A DNA stretch of 13,233 bases from UBA8437 sp003445035. Its GTDB lineage: Bacteria; Planctomycetota; Planctomycetia; Planctomycetales; Planctomycetaceae. Under the pieces are notes generated by a model that was not told the origin of the DNA, made no database searches, and saw nothing but the letters and a program-made list of their open reading frames with translations. Shown piece after piece: positions 1 to 5,937 of this stretch (its first letter is position 1; the number at the start of each line of letters is the position of its first letter). Both the position numbers and the translations under genes were made by a program. The DNA is taken from contig CALCHI010000292.1 in NCBI GenBank assembly GCA_937901285.1, positions 1 through 13,233 on the forward strand, given 5' to 3'.

Positions 1-1
1 C

Positions 2-649
2 TACCAGTTGGAGGTGGCCCGGATCGCCGCCCCCCCGGGCACGAGGGACACGCTCCCGCCGCTGGACAAACTGTCCCCACTACCGGATCTCCAGGGACTC
101 TCCCAACCCGAAACCGGTGTCACACAGCCCCCGTTCGCCAGCGTGTGGCTGGCGTGGCACGACACGGGACTGGCGGTGCAACTGGTGGTCCGGGACAAGA
201 ACCGGCCGGCCCGTTGCCTCGAAGCCTCACCAGATACGTCCGACGGGCTGACCGTCTGGATCGACACCCGCAACACGCAGACAATCCACCGTGCCTCACG
301 GTTCTGTCACGCCTTCACCTTTCTGCCCACCGGCGGAGGCCGTGGCGGGGATGAACCGGTGTCTGTCCCCCGCCCGATCGCTCGCGCTCGAGAGGACGCT
401 CCACCGCCACCCCCGGATTCCCTGCGAGTGGCATCACAACTGACCGACGACGGTTACTCGCTGCGGGGATGGATTGCGGCCCCCGCACTCCATGGCTGGG
501 ACACCGAGACAATCGACGCGATCGGGTTCAGCTACCGTGTGCACGACAACGAGATGGGCGACCAGGCTCTGGCACTCGGTGAGGATTTCCCCTTCGACCG
601 TGATCCGAGCCTCTGGTCGGTTCTGAGCCTGTCCGGAGCCACCGGCTAG
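2..649 (+). CDS. CBM9/DOMON-like carbohydrate-binding-type protein, 3' part only
   Basis: The frame is open to the left edge, so the true start lies upstream and about 215 codons are visible. The visible part looks like a beta-sandwich of the CBM9/DOMON-like type found in planctomycete proteins of unknown role. Recognisable blocks are an aromatic strand (WLAWHDTGLAVQL), the core motif SDGLTVWIDTRN at about residues 78-89 counted from the TTG at 8, and a closing strand SLWSVLSLSG near the C-terminus. A proline-rich insertion (APPPPPDS) lies between. In this family the SDG..WIDTR strand lies in the fold core; ligand binding is not established for this branch. No catalytic motif is visible, and the N-terminus that would show a signal peptide is outside the window. 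Its TAG stop shares CTAG with the stop of the opposite-strand gene. The fold call is from motif memory only. Confidence 0.72.
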   Translation, partial: YQLEVARIAAPPGTRDTLPPLDKLSPLPDLQGLSQPETGVTQPPFASVWLAWHDTGLAVQLVVRDKNRPARCLEASPDTSDGLTVWIDTRNTQTIHRASRFCHAFTFLPTGGGRGGDEPVSVPRPIARAREDAPPPPPDSLRVASQLTDDGYSLRGWIAAPALHGWDTETIDAIGFSYRVHDNEMGDQALALGEDFPFDRDPSLWSVLSLSGATG

Positions 650-897
650 CTCTCCCGTCGACGCGCCGGCAGCGCGAAGGCGTACAGGCAAGTCACTCCA
701 CCGATGGCCACCAGGCTGAACGGGGCCCAGTCCGGCGGATCGATCACGTGCCGCCCCTCGTCGTCGGTCGAGATCAGTCCGAAATAGTCATCCTCGAGTT
801 CCCCGTCGCCTTCGAGAACAATCACGTCCACCCGGAACAGGCTAAATCCCAAAAGCACGACAAAGACACCAACGGCGAGGAACAGAGAACGCAGCAT
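646..897 (-). CDS. Small two-helix membrane protein, function unknown
   Basis: This is an 83-residue protein on the - strand. The start is the ATG at 897, chosen because GAGG sits 8 nt upstream (906-909 on the + strand) and because the protein then begins directly with a hydrophobic helix (MLRSLFLAVGVFVVLLGFSL). A longer in-frame extension upstream gives a Pro/Arg-rich tail with no family look and is not favoured. Helix 1 spans about residues 3-20. An acidic exposed segment follows (about residues 30-48, with DGELEDDYFG), and helix 2 spans about residues 57-76 and ends in Arg-rich cytoplasmic residues. This topology puts both ends in the cytoplasm with a short acidic loop outside. I do not recognise a function. 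It converges on the CBM9-like gene with a 4-nt overlap, leaving no room for a terminator between them. Confidence 0.68.
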   Translation of the reverse strand: MLRSLFLAVGVFVVLLGFSLFRVDVIVLEGDGELEDDYFGLISTDDEGRHVIDPPDWAPFSLVAIGGVTCLYAFALPARRRES

Positions 898-957
898 GCT
901 GTCGGCCTCGTGACACGTAACGGATCCGGGCGTGATCAACCGGTGCCTCACCCCTCC

Positions 958-972
958 CATCGACCGTCGATG
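958..972. repeat. Perfect 7-bp inverted repeat, 1-nt centre
   Basis: CATCGAC-C-GTCGATG reads the same on both strands apart from the single central base. It lies in the 231-nt divergent spacer between the small - strand membrane protein (start 897) and ridA (start 1129), 61 nt from one start and 157 nt from the other. Runs of CCCC (951-954) and GGGG (977-980) flank it and could extend a hairpin past an internal loop. The symmetry and position would fit a dimeric repressor site, but the arms are short and no second copy was seen in the window. Confidence 0.35.
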
Positions 973-1007
973 ACCCGGGGCTTGATTCGGAGTCCCGCAA
1001 GCACGTT

Positions 1008-1034
1008 TTGTCAGCACAAAGGCTGGTTTGTAAC
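1008..1034 (+). promoter_or_regulatory. Weak sigma70-like promoter candidate for ridA-pgpB
   Basis: TTGTCA (1008-1013) is followed 15 nt later by TGTAAC (1029-1034). The -35 is close to consensus, the -10 matches four of six positions, and the spacer is shorter than the usual 16-18 nt. It would give a leader of roughly 85-90 nt for ridA. This is the best candidate I found in the spacer, but it is weak and was found by eye. Confidence 0.22.
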
Positions 1035-1115
1035 CGACTCGCCGATCCGCCATGCTGTATCCATGACCGGGTCACCTGGCCCGGAATCACCCAACCACAG
1101 ACTGCGAAATCACCT

Positions 1116-1120
1116 GGGAG
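1116..1120 (+). promoter_or_regulatory. Shine-Dalgarno GGGAG deciding the ridA start
   Basis: GGGAG ends 8 nt before the ATG at 1129. It supports that start over the in-frame ATG at 1063, which has no purine-rich element upstream and would add 22 residues unlike the family N-terminus. Confidence 0.6.
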
Positions 1121-1128
1121 CGACACCG

Positions 1129-1572
1129 ATGGGAGCTGAACAGAAAGCACTTGAACTGGGCCTGACCTTCCCCGACCAGGAACCCGGATACCTCAACCTC
1201 TGTGCCCGCGCCGGCAACCTGTTGTTCAGTTCGGGACACACCAGCGACATGAAGGGCAAACTCGGTGCGGACCTCTCGGTCGAACAGGGTTATGACGCGG
1301 CTCGCGACTGTATTGTGAAGGTCCTGCAAAGCGTTCACCGTGAAGTGGGAACGCTGGACGGCCTGCGGGTCATCAAGGTGCTCGGATGTGTCAACTCGAC
1401 CCAGGACTTCATCGAACAGCACCTGGTGATCAACGGCGCTTCGGATCTGCTGCACGAGATCTTCGGCAAGGACGGCGACGGCTTCCACGCTCGCAGTGCC
1501 CTGGGATTCGCCTCGCTGCCAACCGGACCGGCCGTCGAGGTCGAGGCGGTGTTCGAGATCCAGGCCGGCTGA
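1129..1572 (+). CDS. RidA-family (YjgF/UK114) enamine/imine deaminase
   Basis: This 147-residue protein belongs to the RidA/YjgF/YER057c/UK114 family. Such proteins form trimers that hydrolyse reactive enamine/imine intermediates, such as those released by PLP-dependent threonine or serine dehydratases. It is in the slightly longer subgroup (about 150 residues, versus 128 in Escherichia coli RidA). Family blocks are LLFSSGHTSD (31-40), the helix around AARDCIVKVLQSV (57-69), and the C-terminal HARSALGFASLPTG block. R122 in that block matches the catalytic arginine (Arg105 in E. coli RidA), and E137/E139 match the conserved VEVEA glutamates, so the active site looks intact. There is no signal peptide, so it is cytoplasmic. 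The next gene begins 19 nt after the stop, which suggests co-transcription with pgpB. The exact substrate cannot be read from sequence, so I leave the symbol blank. Confidence 0.9.
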   Translation: MGAEQKALELGLTFPDQEPGYLNLCARAGNLLFSSGHTSDMKGKLGADLSVEQGYDAARDCIVKVLQSVHREVGTLDGLRVIKVLGCVNSTQDFIEQHLVINGASDLLHEIFGKDGDGFHARSALGFASLPTGPAVEVEAVFEIQAG

Positions 1573-1591
1573 TCCAACCCGACAAGATCCG

Positions 1592-2389
1592 ATGACCCAA
1601 TCGTTCGACGCCCCGGCGGTCGTTGGAAGGTGGCGTCCAGGCTGGCTGAGCCTCCTGATGGCCGGTTCGCTACTGGCGCTTCTGGCCACCGCAGCGGTTC
1701 CCGCGATCAATCTGAACTCTTCGCTCTCCCTGGCGGCCTGGGCGGTTTCGGCCAGCGGTGGCTTCGTGGGCACACCGGTGGTGCTGGTCCTGGGAGTCGC
1801 CTGGTTGACGTTCACCGGAGGATTCGCGGGCAGACGACGATCGACCGCGCTGGCCCTGCTGGCCAGTCTGGTGGGAGTCCTGGCGGCCCAGGCGTGGATC
1901 AATGAACGAGTGGTCAAGCCGGCATTCGGAACAGCCCGTCCGCACATCCGTGAGTTGGCGAACCTCGGCGTGATCCGATCCGTCGAGGCGTTCTATCTCA
2001 TGGACACCAAGGGGAAGAGAACCGAAGAACTCGGCCACCTGTTCAACACCGAACCCGCCGCATCGCGGATCCCCGACCTCCATCCCCTGGTCCGTGCACA
2101 CTGGCTGGCAAAAACCGGACACGCGTTTCCCTCGGGACACACACTGGCGACGGTCACCCTGGCAACCGTCTTCACCGTACTGAGTTCGCGGTTCGGCGGA
2201 CGGCCGCACTGGATGACCTGGCTGTTTCTGCCATGGTCCGTCCTGGTGGGCTGGTCGCGACACCTGCTCCGCGTGCATTCGACGACCGACATCTGCGGCG
2301 GCGGCCTGGCCGGAATGATCCTCGGCCTGCTGATCGCCTGGATGTTGCTGCAGTGGCTCGAACGACGATCGGTCGAAACCGGACATTGA
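1592..2389 (+). CDS. pgpB: PgpB-like PAP2 membrane lipid phosphatase
   Basis: This 265-residue integral membrane protein carries the full PAP2 signature. KPAFGTARP (K109-P117) is the KX6RP motif, PSGH (180-183) holds the general-acid histidine, and SRHLLRVHSTTD (222-233) is SRX5HX3D with H229 as the expected nucleophile. The roughly 60-residue loop between motifs 1 and 2, with VEAFYLMD and then LVRAHWLAKTGHAFPSGHT, resembles E. coli PgpB rather than short BcrC-type enzymes. PgpB enzymes remove phosphate from phosphatidylglycerophosphate, undecaprenyl pyrophosphate and phosphatidate on the outer face of the inner membrane. About six helices are visible (near 17-37, 58-76, 84-103, 185-199, 207-221, 236-255). 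The ATG at 1592 was chosen because it follows the ridA stop by 19 nt and leaves a short cytoplasmic N-terminus; the Shine-Dalgarno is weak. Assignment to PgpB rather than another PAP2 branch is from memory of the E. coli sequence. Confidence 0.87.
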   Translation: MTQSFDAPAVVGRWRPGWLSLLMAGSLLALLATAAVPAINLNSSLSLAAWAVSASGGFVGTPVVLVLGVAWLTFTGGFAGRRRSTALALLASLVGVLAAQAWINERVVKPAFGTARPHIRELANLGVIRSVEAFYLMDTKGKRTEELGHLFNTEPAASRIPDLHPLVRAHWLAKTGHAFPSGHTLATVTLATVFTVLSSRFGGRPHWMTWLFLPWSVLVGWSRHLLRVHSTTDICGGGLAGMILGLLIAWMLLQWLERRSVETGH

Positions 2390-2414
2390 ACGCTCCCCGC
2401 AACCGAACTACGAT
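2386..2414 (+). promoter_or_regulatory. Candidate sigma70-like promoter for the EF-hand gene
   Basis: TTGAAC (2386-2391) and TACGAT (2409-2414) are separated by exactly 17 nt, and each matches four of six consensus positions. The -35 box overlaps the pgpB stop codon (TGA 2387-2389). A start site near 2421 would give a leader of about 60 nt. It suggests that the EF-hand gene can be transcribed independently of ridA-pgpB. Found by eye; no second promoter is available for comparison in this spacer. Confidence 0.42.
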
Positions 2415-2421
2415 CGGAGTT
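2406..2421. repeat. Imperfect 16-nt palindrome over the candidate -10 box
   Basis: AACT-A-CGATCG-G-AGTT is symmetric except for one mismatched pair (A2410/G2417). It is centred between 2413 and 2414 and covers the TACGAT box. A palindrome over a -10 box is a typical repressor operator position, but the CGATCG core can arise by chance in GC-rich DNA. Confidence 0.32.
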
Positions 2422-2461
2422 GAAACCGTTCTCGACCACGACCTCGGAACTCCCCGGTTTC
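2422..2461 (+). other. Predicted leader hairpin upstream of the EF-hand gene
   Basis: GAAACC (2422-2427) pairs with GGTTTC (2456-2461). Inside it GTTC (2428-2431) pairs with GAAC (2447-2450), with a 3' bulge of TCCCC and a 15-nt terminal loop. If transcription starts near 2421 this stem would form the very 5' end of the mRNA; otherwise it would sit just behind pgpB as a weak terminator without a U tract. No riboswitch class is recognisable. Folding was judged by eye only. Confidence 0.33.
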
Positions 2462-2480
2462 GCTTGAACGGATCCAACTC

Positions 2481-4139
2481 ATGTTTCGCCCCGCCGACTG
2501 CCGCCGAGCCGGGATCACGCTGACCCTTTCGACGTTGATCCTCGCTGCGTGCCTGGCCTCGAACCGGTCTCTCACGGCCGCAGACAGGCCCACGAACAAG
2601 GACGCCCCACCGTCGCAGTCGAAAACAGATCACTTTGACCTGATCTGTTTTGCCCCCGACCACCCGGTTGTGGTCCGCTTCCGGATTCGTATCGGTAGCA
2701 ACGGAATCCGCGAGTTTCGTCACCGCTACGCCATGCAACTGTTCCGCACGCTCGATCGAAAACGGGACAACTTTCTGACCCGGTCGGAGGTCACCCAGGT
2801 CGAACGGCTGGGTGAGATCGCGTCGCGGTTTCGTACGCTTCCCAAGACCTGGAAGGACTTCGACACCACCCCCACCGATGACCGCCTCTCACCGATCGAG
2901 TTCGCCCGCGTCGTCGAAGGCGCACTGGGGCCCTCCTTCGCCGTTAGCGTCCCGTCCCAAGGTGCGACACGTTCGGCCAAACTGTTCACGCGGCTCGATG
3001 CCGACTCCGACGGGGAACTCGACTCCGGCGAGATCCACAACGGAACACGACACCTGAAACGCCTGGACATCAATGACGACGAGACATTCAGTGTCGAAGA
3101 GCTCGATCCTCTCCAGTACCAGGCGATCCGTACCGAGTCGCAGCCGTTCGTCGCCCTGCTCACCGCCAACCACCAGGTGCTTTGCGACCGACTGATCGCG
3201 TTCTACGGCCGAGTCCAATCCCCCGGCACCACCGCGACACTCGCCAGCAGGCAACTGGGGCTGACGGCCGAGCAAGTCCGCTCCGTCGATCACGATCACA
3301 ATGGACGATTGGATCGAGCCGAGTTGCTCCAGTACCTGCAGCATCCGACGCCTCACGAAACAATCGACGCGGCACTTCCCGATCTTCGGACCCGGCGGAG
3401 CCGACTGGCGGTCGTGGGAGGTCCGACCAGTCGCGGGCTGGCCCGGCTGTCTCGCCCCTGGGGCGGCTGGACCGTGCAACTGAAGGCCAAGAACACCCGG
3501 TCGGACCGTCTGCTGACCACCAAGTTCTTTCGGCTCAAATTCCTCGTCGCTGATGAAAACAAGAACAAGTACATCGAGCCGAATGAATTCCCCCAACTGA
3601 TGCTCACTGGAGCCTCGTTCCCGATGGTCGACTCCAACGACGACGGACGGGTCGTGATCGAGGAACTCACCGAGTTCATCAAGGACCAGACAGCAGTGCA
3701 GCAAAGCCGCTTGCTGCTGAGTGTCTCGCACAGCCGTCGCTCACTGTTCGAACTGCTCGACACCAACGGAGACCGGCGGCTGGCTCCCAGGGAGTTCCTG
3801 GAGGGCTACTCGCGACTTGGGACAATCGACAAAGACCGTGATGGCCGGATTTCGCGCACCGACCTCTCGGGCAAATTCATACTGACACTCGAGGTGGCCC
3901 GCGCGTCACTGTTCACCCGCGAGGCGATGGCGATGCCTCGCCCCCCGCCGACTGCCGCCACACCCACACCCGATCGTCGAGGCGGTCCGAAGTGGTTTCG
4001 GCGGATGGACCGCAACGGCGATGGAGACGTCTCTGGCCGCGAGTTTCTTGGCGGACTCTCGCTGTTTGATCGCCTGGACAAGAACCGAGACGGGTTGATC
4101 TCGACCGGGGAAGCAAAGGTCCTTGAGCCGAACGAGTGA
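2481..4139 (+). CDS. Exported multi-EF-hand calcium-binding protein, probable lipoprotein
   Basis: This 552-residue protein has a hydrophobic N-terminus (about 11-23) ending in LAAC, a good lipobox with C24; cleavage after LTA (33) by signal peptidase I is the alternative. Ten EF-hand-type loops (DxDxDGxIxxxE pattern) begin at D92, D173, D196, D270, D358, D384, D427, D450, D510 and D533, and a degenerate one begins at D128. The best loops are 173-184 (DADSDGELDSGE), 450-461 and 510-521. D196 lacks the central Gly (DINDDE), as does 427-438 (DTNGDRR). Such arrays bind Ca2+ outside the cytoplasm and are abundant in planctomycetes, mostly of unknown role. Residues 300-350 have no loop and may be a beta-rich spacer. 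A Pro/Thr linker (486-500) separates the last pair. The start ATG has a weak GGA 8 nt upstream. No enzyme domain is visible, so a structural or sensing role is inference. Confidence 0.87.
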   Translation: MFRPADCRRAGITLTLSTLILAACLASNRSLTAADRPTNKDAPPSQSKTDHFDLICFAPDHPVVVRFRIRIGSNGIREFRHRYAMQLFRTLDRKRDNFLTRSEVTQVERLGEIASRFRTLPKTWKDFDTTPTDDRLSPIEFARVVEGALGPSFAVSVPSQGATRSAKLFTRLDADSDGELDSGEIHNGTRHLKRLDINDDETFSVEELDPLQYQAIRTESQPFVALLTANHQVLCDRLIAFYGRVQSPGTTATLASRQLGLTAEQVRSVDHDHNGRLDRAELLQYLQHPTPHETIDAALPDLRTRRSRLAVVGGPTSRGLARLSRPWGGWTVQLKAKNTRSDRLLTTKFFRLKFLVADENKNKYIEPNEFPQLMLTGASFPMVDSNDDGRVVIEELTEFIKDQTAVQQSRLLLSVSHSRRSLFELLDTNGDRRLAPREFLEGYSRLGTIDKDRDGRISRTDLSGKFILTLEVARASLFTREAMAMPRPPPTAATPTPDRRGGPKWFRRMDRNGDGDVSGREFLGGLSLFDRLDKNRDGLISTGEAKVLEPNE

Positions 4140-4152
4140 CGGACGCTAGACT
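4123..4152 (+). promoter_or_regulatory. Candidate promoter for the coiled-coil/ABC gene chain
   Basis: TTGAGC (4123-4128) and TAGACT (4147-4152) are 18 nt apart, each with four of six consensus matches. The -35 lies inside the last codons of the EF-hand gene and the -10 in the spacer after its stop. A transcript starting near 4159 would leave only about 6 nt before the ATG at 4165 but about 30 nt before the ATG at 4189, which is one reason I place the next start at 4189. Confidence 0.4.
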
Positions 4153-4188
4153 GCTCCTGGCGGTATGCCCCTGCTCGAGACAAGCGAC

Positions 4189-5937
4189 ATGACAACCCTT
4201 TCTGGTCCTGACGCCGTGCTCTCACGGGTCACCTCGCGACTGAGGTGGGCCGGGTTTGGCCGACGTCTCTCGACGCTGATCCTCTCGATTTCAACCGCGG
4301 TGGGTGTTGCCGTTCTGTTCGTTCGCCTGACGGGTCTTGTCAGCCTGCCGCTGGATGAAATGGTCACGTCGACGGCCGGGCTGATTGGCATCCAGACAAT
4401 CGGGGTCGCCGACTGGGCCGGCCTGGGAGTTCTGGCGGTGATCCTGCTGCTGGGCGCGGTGGCCGTGTCGTTGCTGATAGCCGCCTGCTGGCACGATCGA
4501 CCCACTCGATCCGACGCGGCCCGCGTCATCGATCGACACCACGGCACCAAGGACCTGTTCCTGACGTTGACCTTGCTGGACGGATCAGCCGGGAACTACC
4601 AGCCCCTGGTGGCCCGCAACGCGATCACCAGGTCCACCAGCATTCAGCCCGCCCTGGTCGTCCCCCTGCCGCTTTCACGAGGCTCCCGGAAACCGGGCAT
4701 CGCCCTGGCCGTCGTCGCGCTGCTGGTGCTTGTTGTCCCCCAGTTCGACCCCTTCGACGAGGTCGCTCGGGCCGACGAGATCAAGCAGCAAAGAACAGCA
4801 CTTGAACGGGAAGCCCGCAAGACGAAGGTCCGAGCCGAACAGTTGAGCGACGACGAAGACGAAAACTCACCACAGGTCAAGCAGGCGATCGACGAGTTGA
4901 AAGCGGCTTTGAAGAAAATGGCGACAGCCGCACCTGACACCAACCGCAAGCTGCTCAATCAGCAACGCAAGAAACTCGGCGACCTGCACAAGATGGCCGA
5001 TGCCCACAAGCTCAAGCAGACGCTCAACCGCACCACCAACGACCAGAAATTTGGACAGATCGATTCTCCCAAGGTCGAAAAGTGGTCCAAGGAGCTGCAG
5101 GAGGGTTCCACCGACAACCTCAAGAAAGAACTCGAGTCCATAAAGAAGGACCTCGAGAAACTCTCCAAACTTGACGGTGACAACAGTCCCGAGGCCGAGA
5201 AAAAGCGATCCGAGTTGACGCAGAAAATGCAAAAGAAGCTCCGAGACATCCAATCATTCGCCTCTGAGAAGTTGGACGACAAACATCCGCTCACCGCTGC
5301 TCTGAAACGAGCCAAACAGCAGATGAAGGCCATGCAGTCCGGCGACAAGGAACTCGCCAAAAGTGCCCAGAAGCACCTCTCCGAAACCATGGAACTCGCC
5401 AAACAGGAACTCCAGGAGCTGTCCCAGACCGCCCGCGATCTGCAGGAACTCGAAAAGGCGATCGAAACGGCCCGCATGGCCCAGAAGGCCAATGAAAACG
5501 GCCAGGCCGACAGCGAGATGCTCGAAAGTGCCGAAACGCTTGATGATTACCGCGAGTTCTACCAGCAGTTGACGGAACAACTCGGCCAACAGATGTCCGA
5601 AGGGGACGGGACCGGGAATCGTGGATTCGGCAAGGGGGGTGAAGTCCCCGAGGACGACTCGGTCAAAACGAAATTCACGTCCGAGATCTCCAAGTCGGCA
5701 CTGACGGCCGGCAAGGTACTGTTGTCGCTGAAGACCAAGGGACAGAGCGATTCGGGAGATGCCCAGCAGAAATACAGAAAAAACGTCAAGGCGATCAAGC
5801 AAGGTGTCAGCGAGGCGATTGACAAGGAAGAAATCCCCAAGGGATACATCGAGGGCATCAAGAAGTACTTCCAGTCTCTCGATGAGACTGCTCCAGCCAA
5901 CTCGCCAGCCAACTCGGACGATGCTCCCAAGAAGTGA
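4189..5937 (+). CDS. Membrane-anchored Lys/Glu-rich coiled-coil protein of MoxR/VWA-cluster type
   Basis: This 582-residue protein has three membrane helices (about 27-51, 75-101, 168-186). Between helices 2 and 3 is a cytoplasmic block with AARVIDRHHGTKD that I associate with DUF4175-like membrane proteins. After helix 3 comes a very Lys/Glu/Gln-rich coiled coil (about 195-450) that should lie in the periplasm. A Gly-rich linker (GDGTGNRGFGKGGE) leads to a C-terminal helical block ending in IPKGYIEGIKKYF, a motif typical of these proteins. In planctomycetes they are usually encoded beside MoxR ATPase, DUF58 and VWA/BatA-like proteins; the biochemical role is unknown. I chose the ATG at 4189 (GAGA 8 nt upstream, and a leader compatible with the candidate promoter); the in-frame ATG at 4165 would add eight residues. 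The next gene starts inside its last codons with a 17-nt overlap, implying translational coupling. Confidence 0.77.
   Translation: MTTLSGPDAVLSRVTSRLRWAGFGRRLSTLILSISTAVGVAVLFVRLTGLVSLPLDEMVTSTAGLIGIQTIGVADWAGLGVLAVILLLGAVAVSLLIAACWHDRPTRSDAARVIDRHHGTKDLFLTLTLLDGSAGNYQPLVARNAITRSTSIQPALVVPLPLSRGSRKPGIALAVVALLVLVVPQFDPFDEVARADEIKQQRTALEREARKTKVRAEQLSDDEDENSPQVKQAIDELKAALKKMATAAPDTNRKLLNQQRKKLGDLHKMADAHKLKQTLNRTTNDQKFGQIDSPKVEKWSKELQEGSTDNLKKELESIKKDLEKLSKLDGDNSPEAEKKRSELTQKMQKKLRDIQSFASEKLDDKHPLTAALKRAKQQMKAMQSGDKELAKSAQKHLSETMELAKQELQELSQTARDLQELEKAIETARMAQKANENGQADSEMLESAETLDDYREFYQQLTEQLGQQMSEGDGTGNRGFGKGGEVPEDDSVKTKFTSEISKSALTAGKVLLSLKTKGQSDSGDAQQKYRKNVKAIKQGVSEAIDKEEIPKGYIEGIKKYFQSLDETAPANSPANSDDAPKK

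Noticed and set aside
898..1053. N-terminal extension of the small - strand membrane protein
   Set aside because: The extra residues are Arg/Pro/His-rich and precede a hydrophobic helix that begins directly at the ATG at 897, which has GAGG 8 nt upstream.
748..1128. 127-residue N-terminal extension of the ridA frame
   Set aside because: It overlaps the small - strand membrane protein and has no family similarity, and the ATG at 1129 has a good Shine-Dalgarno and the expected family N-terminus.
1087..1947. 286-codon - strand frame opposite ridA and pgpB
   Set aside because: Both + strand genes have catalytic motifs and spacing that fit an operon; the antisense product has no recognisable domain.
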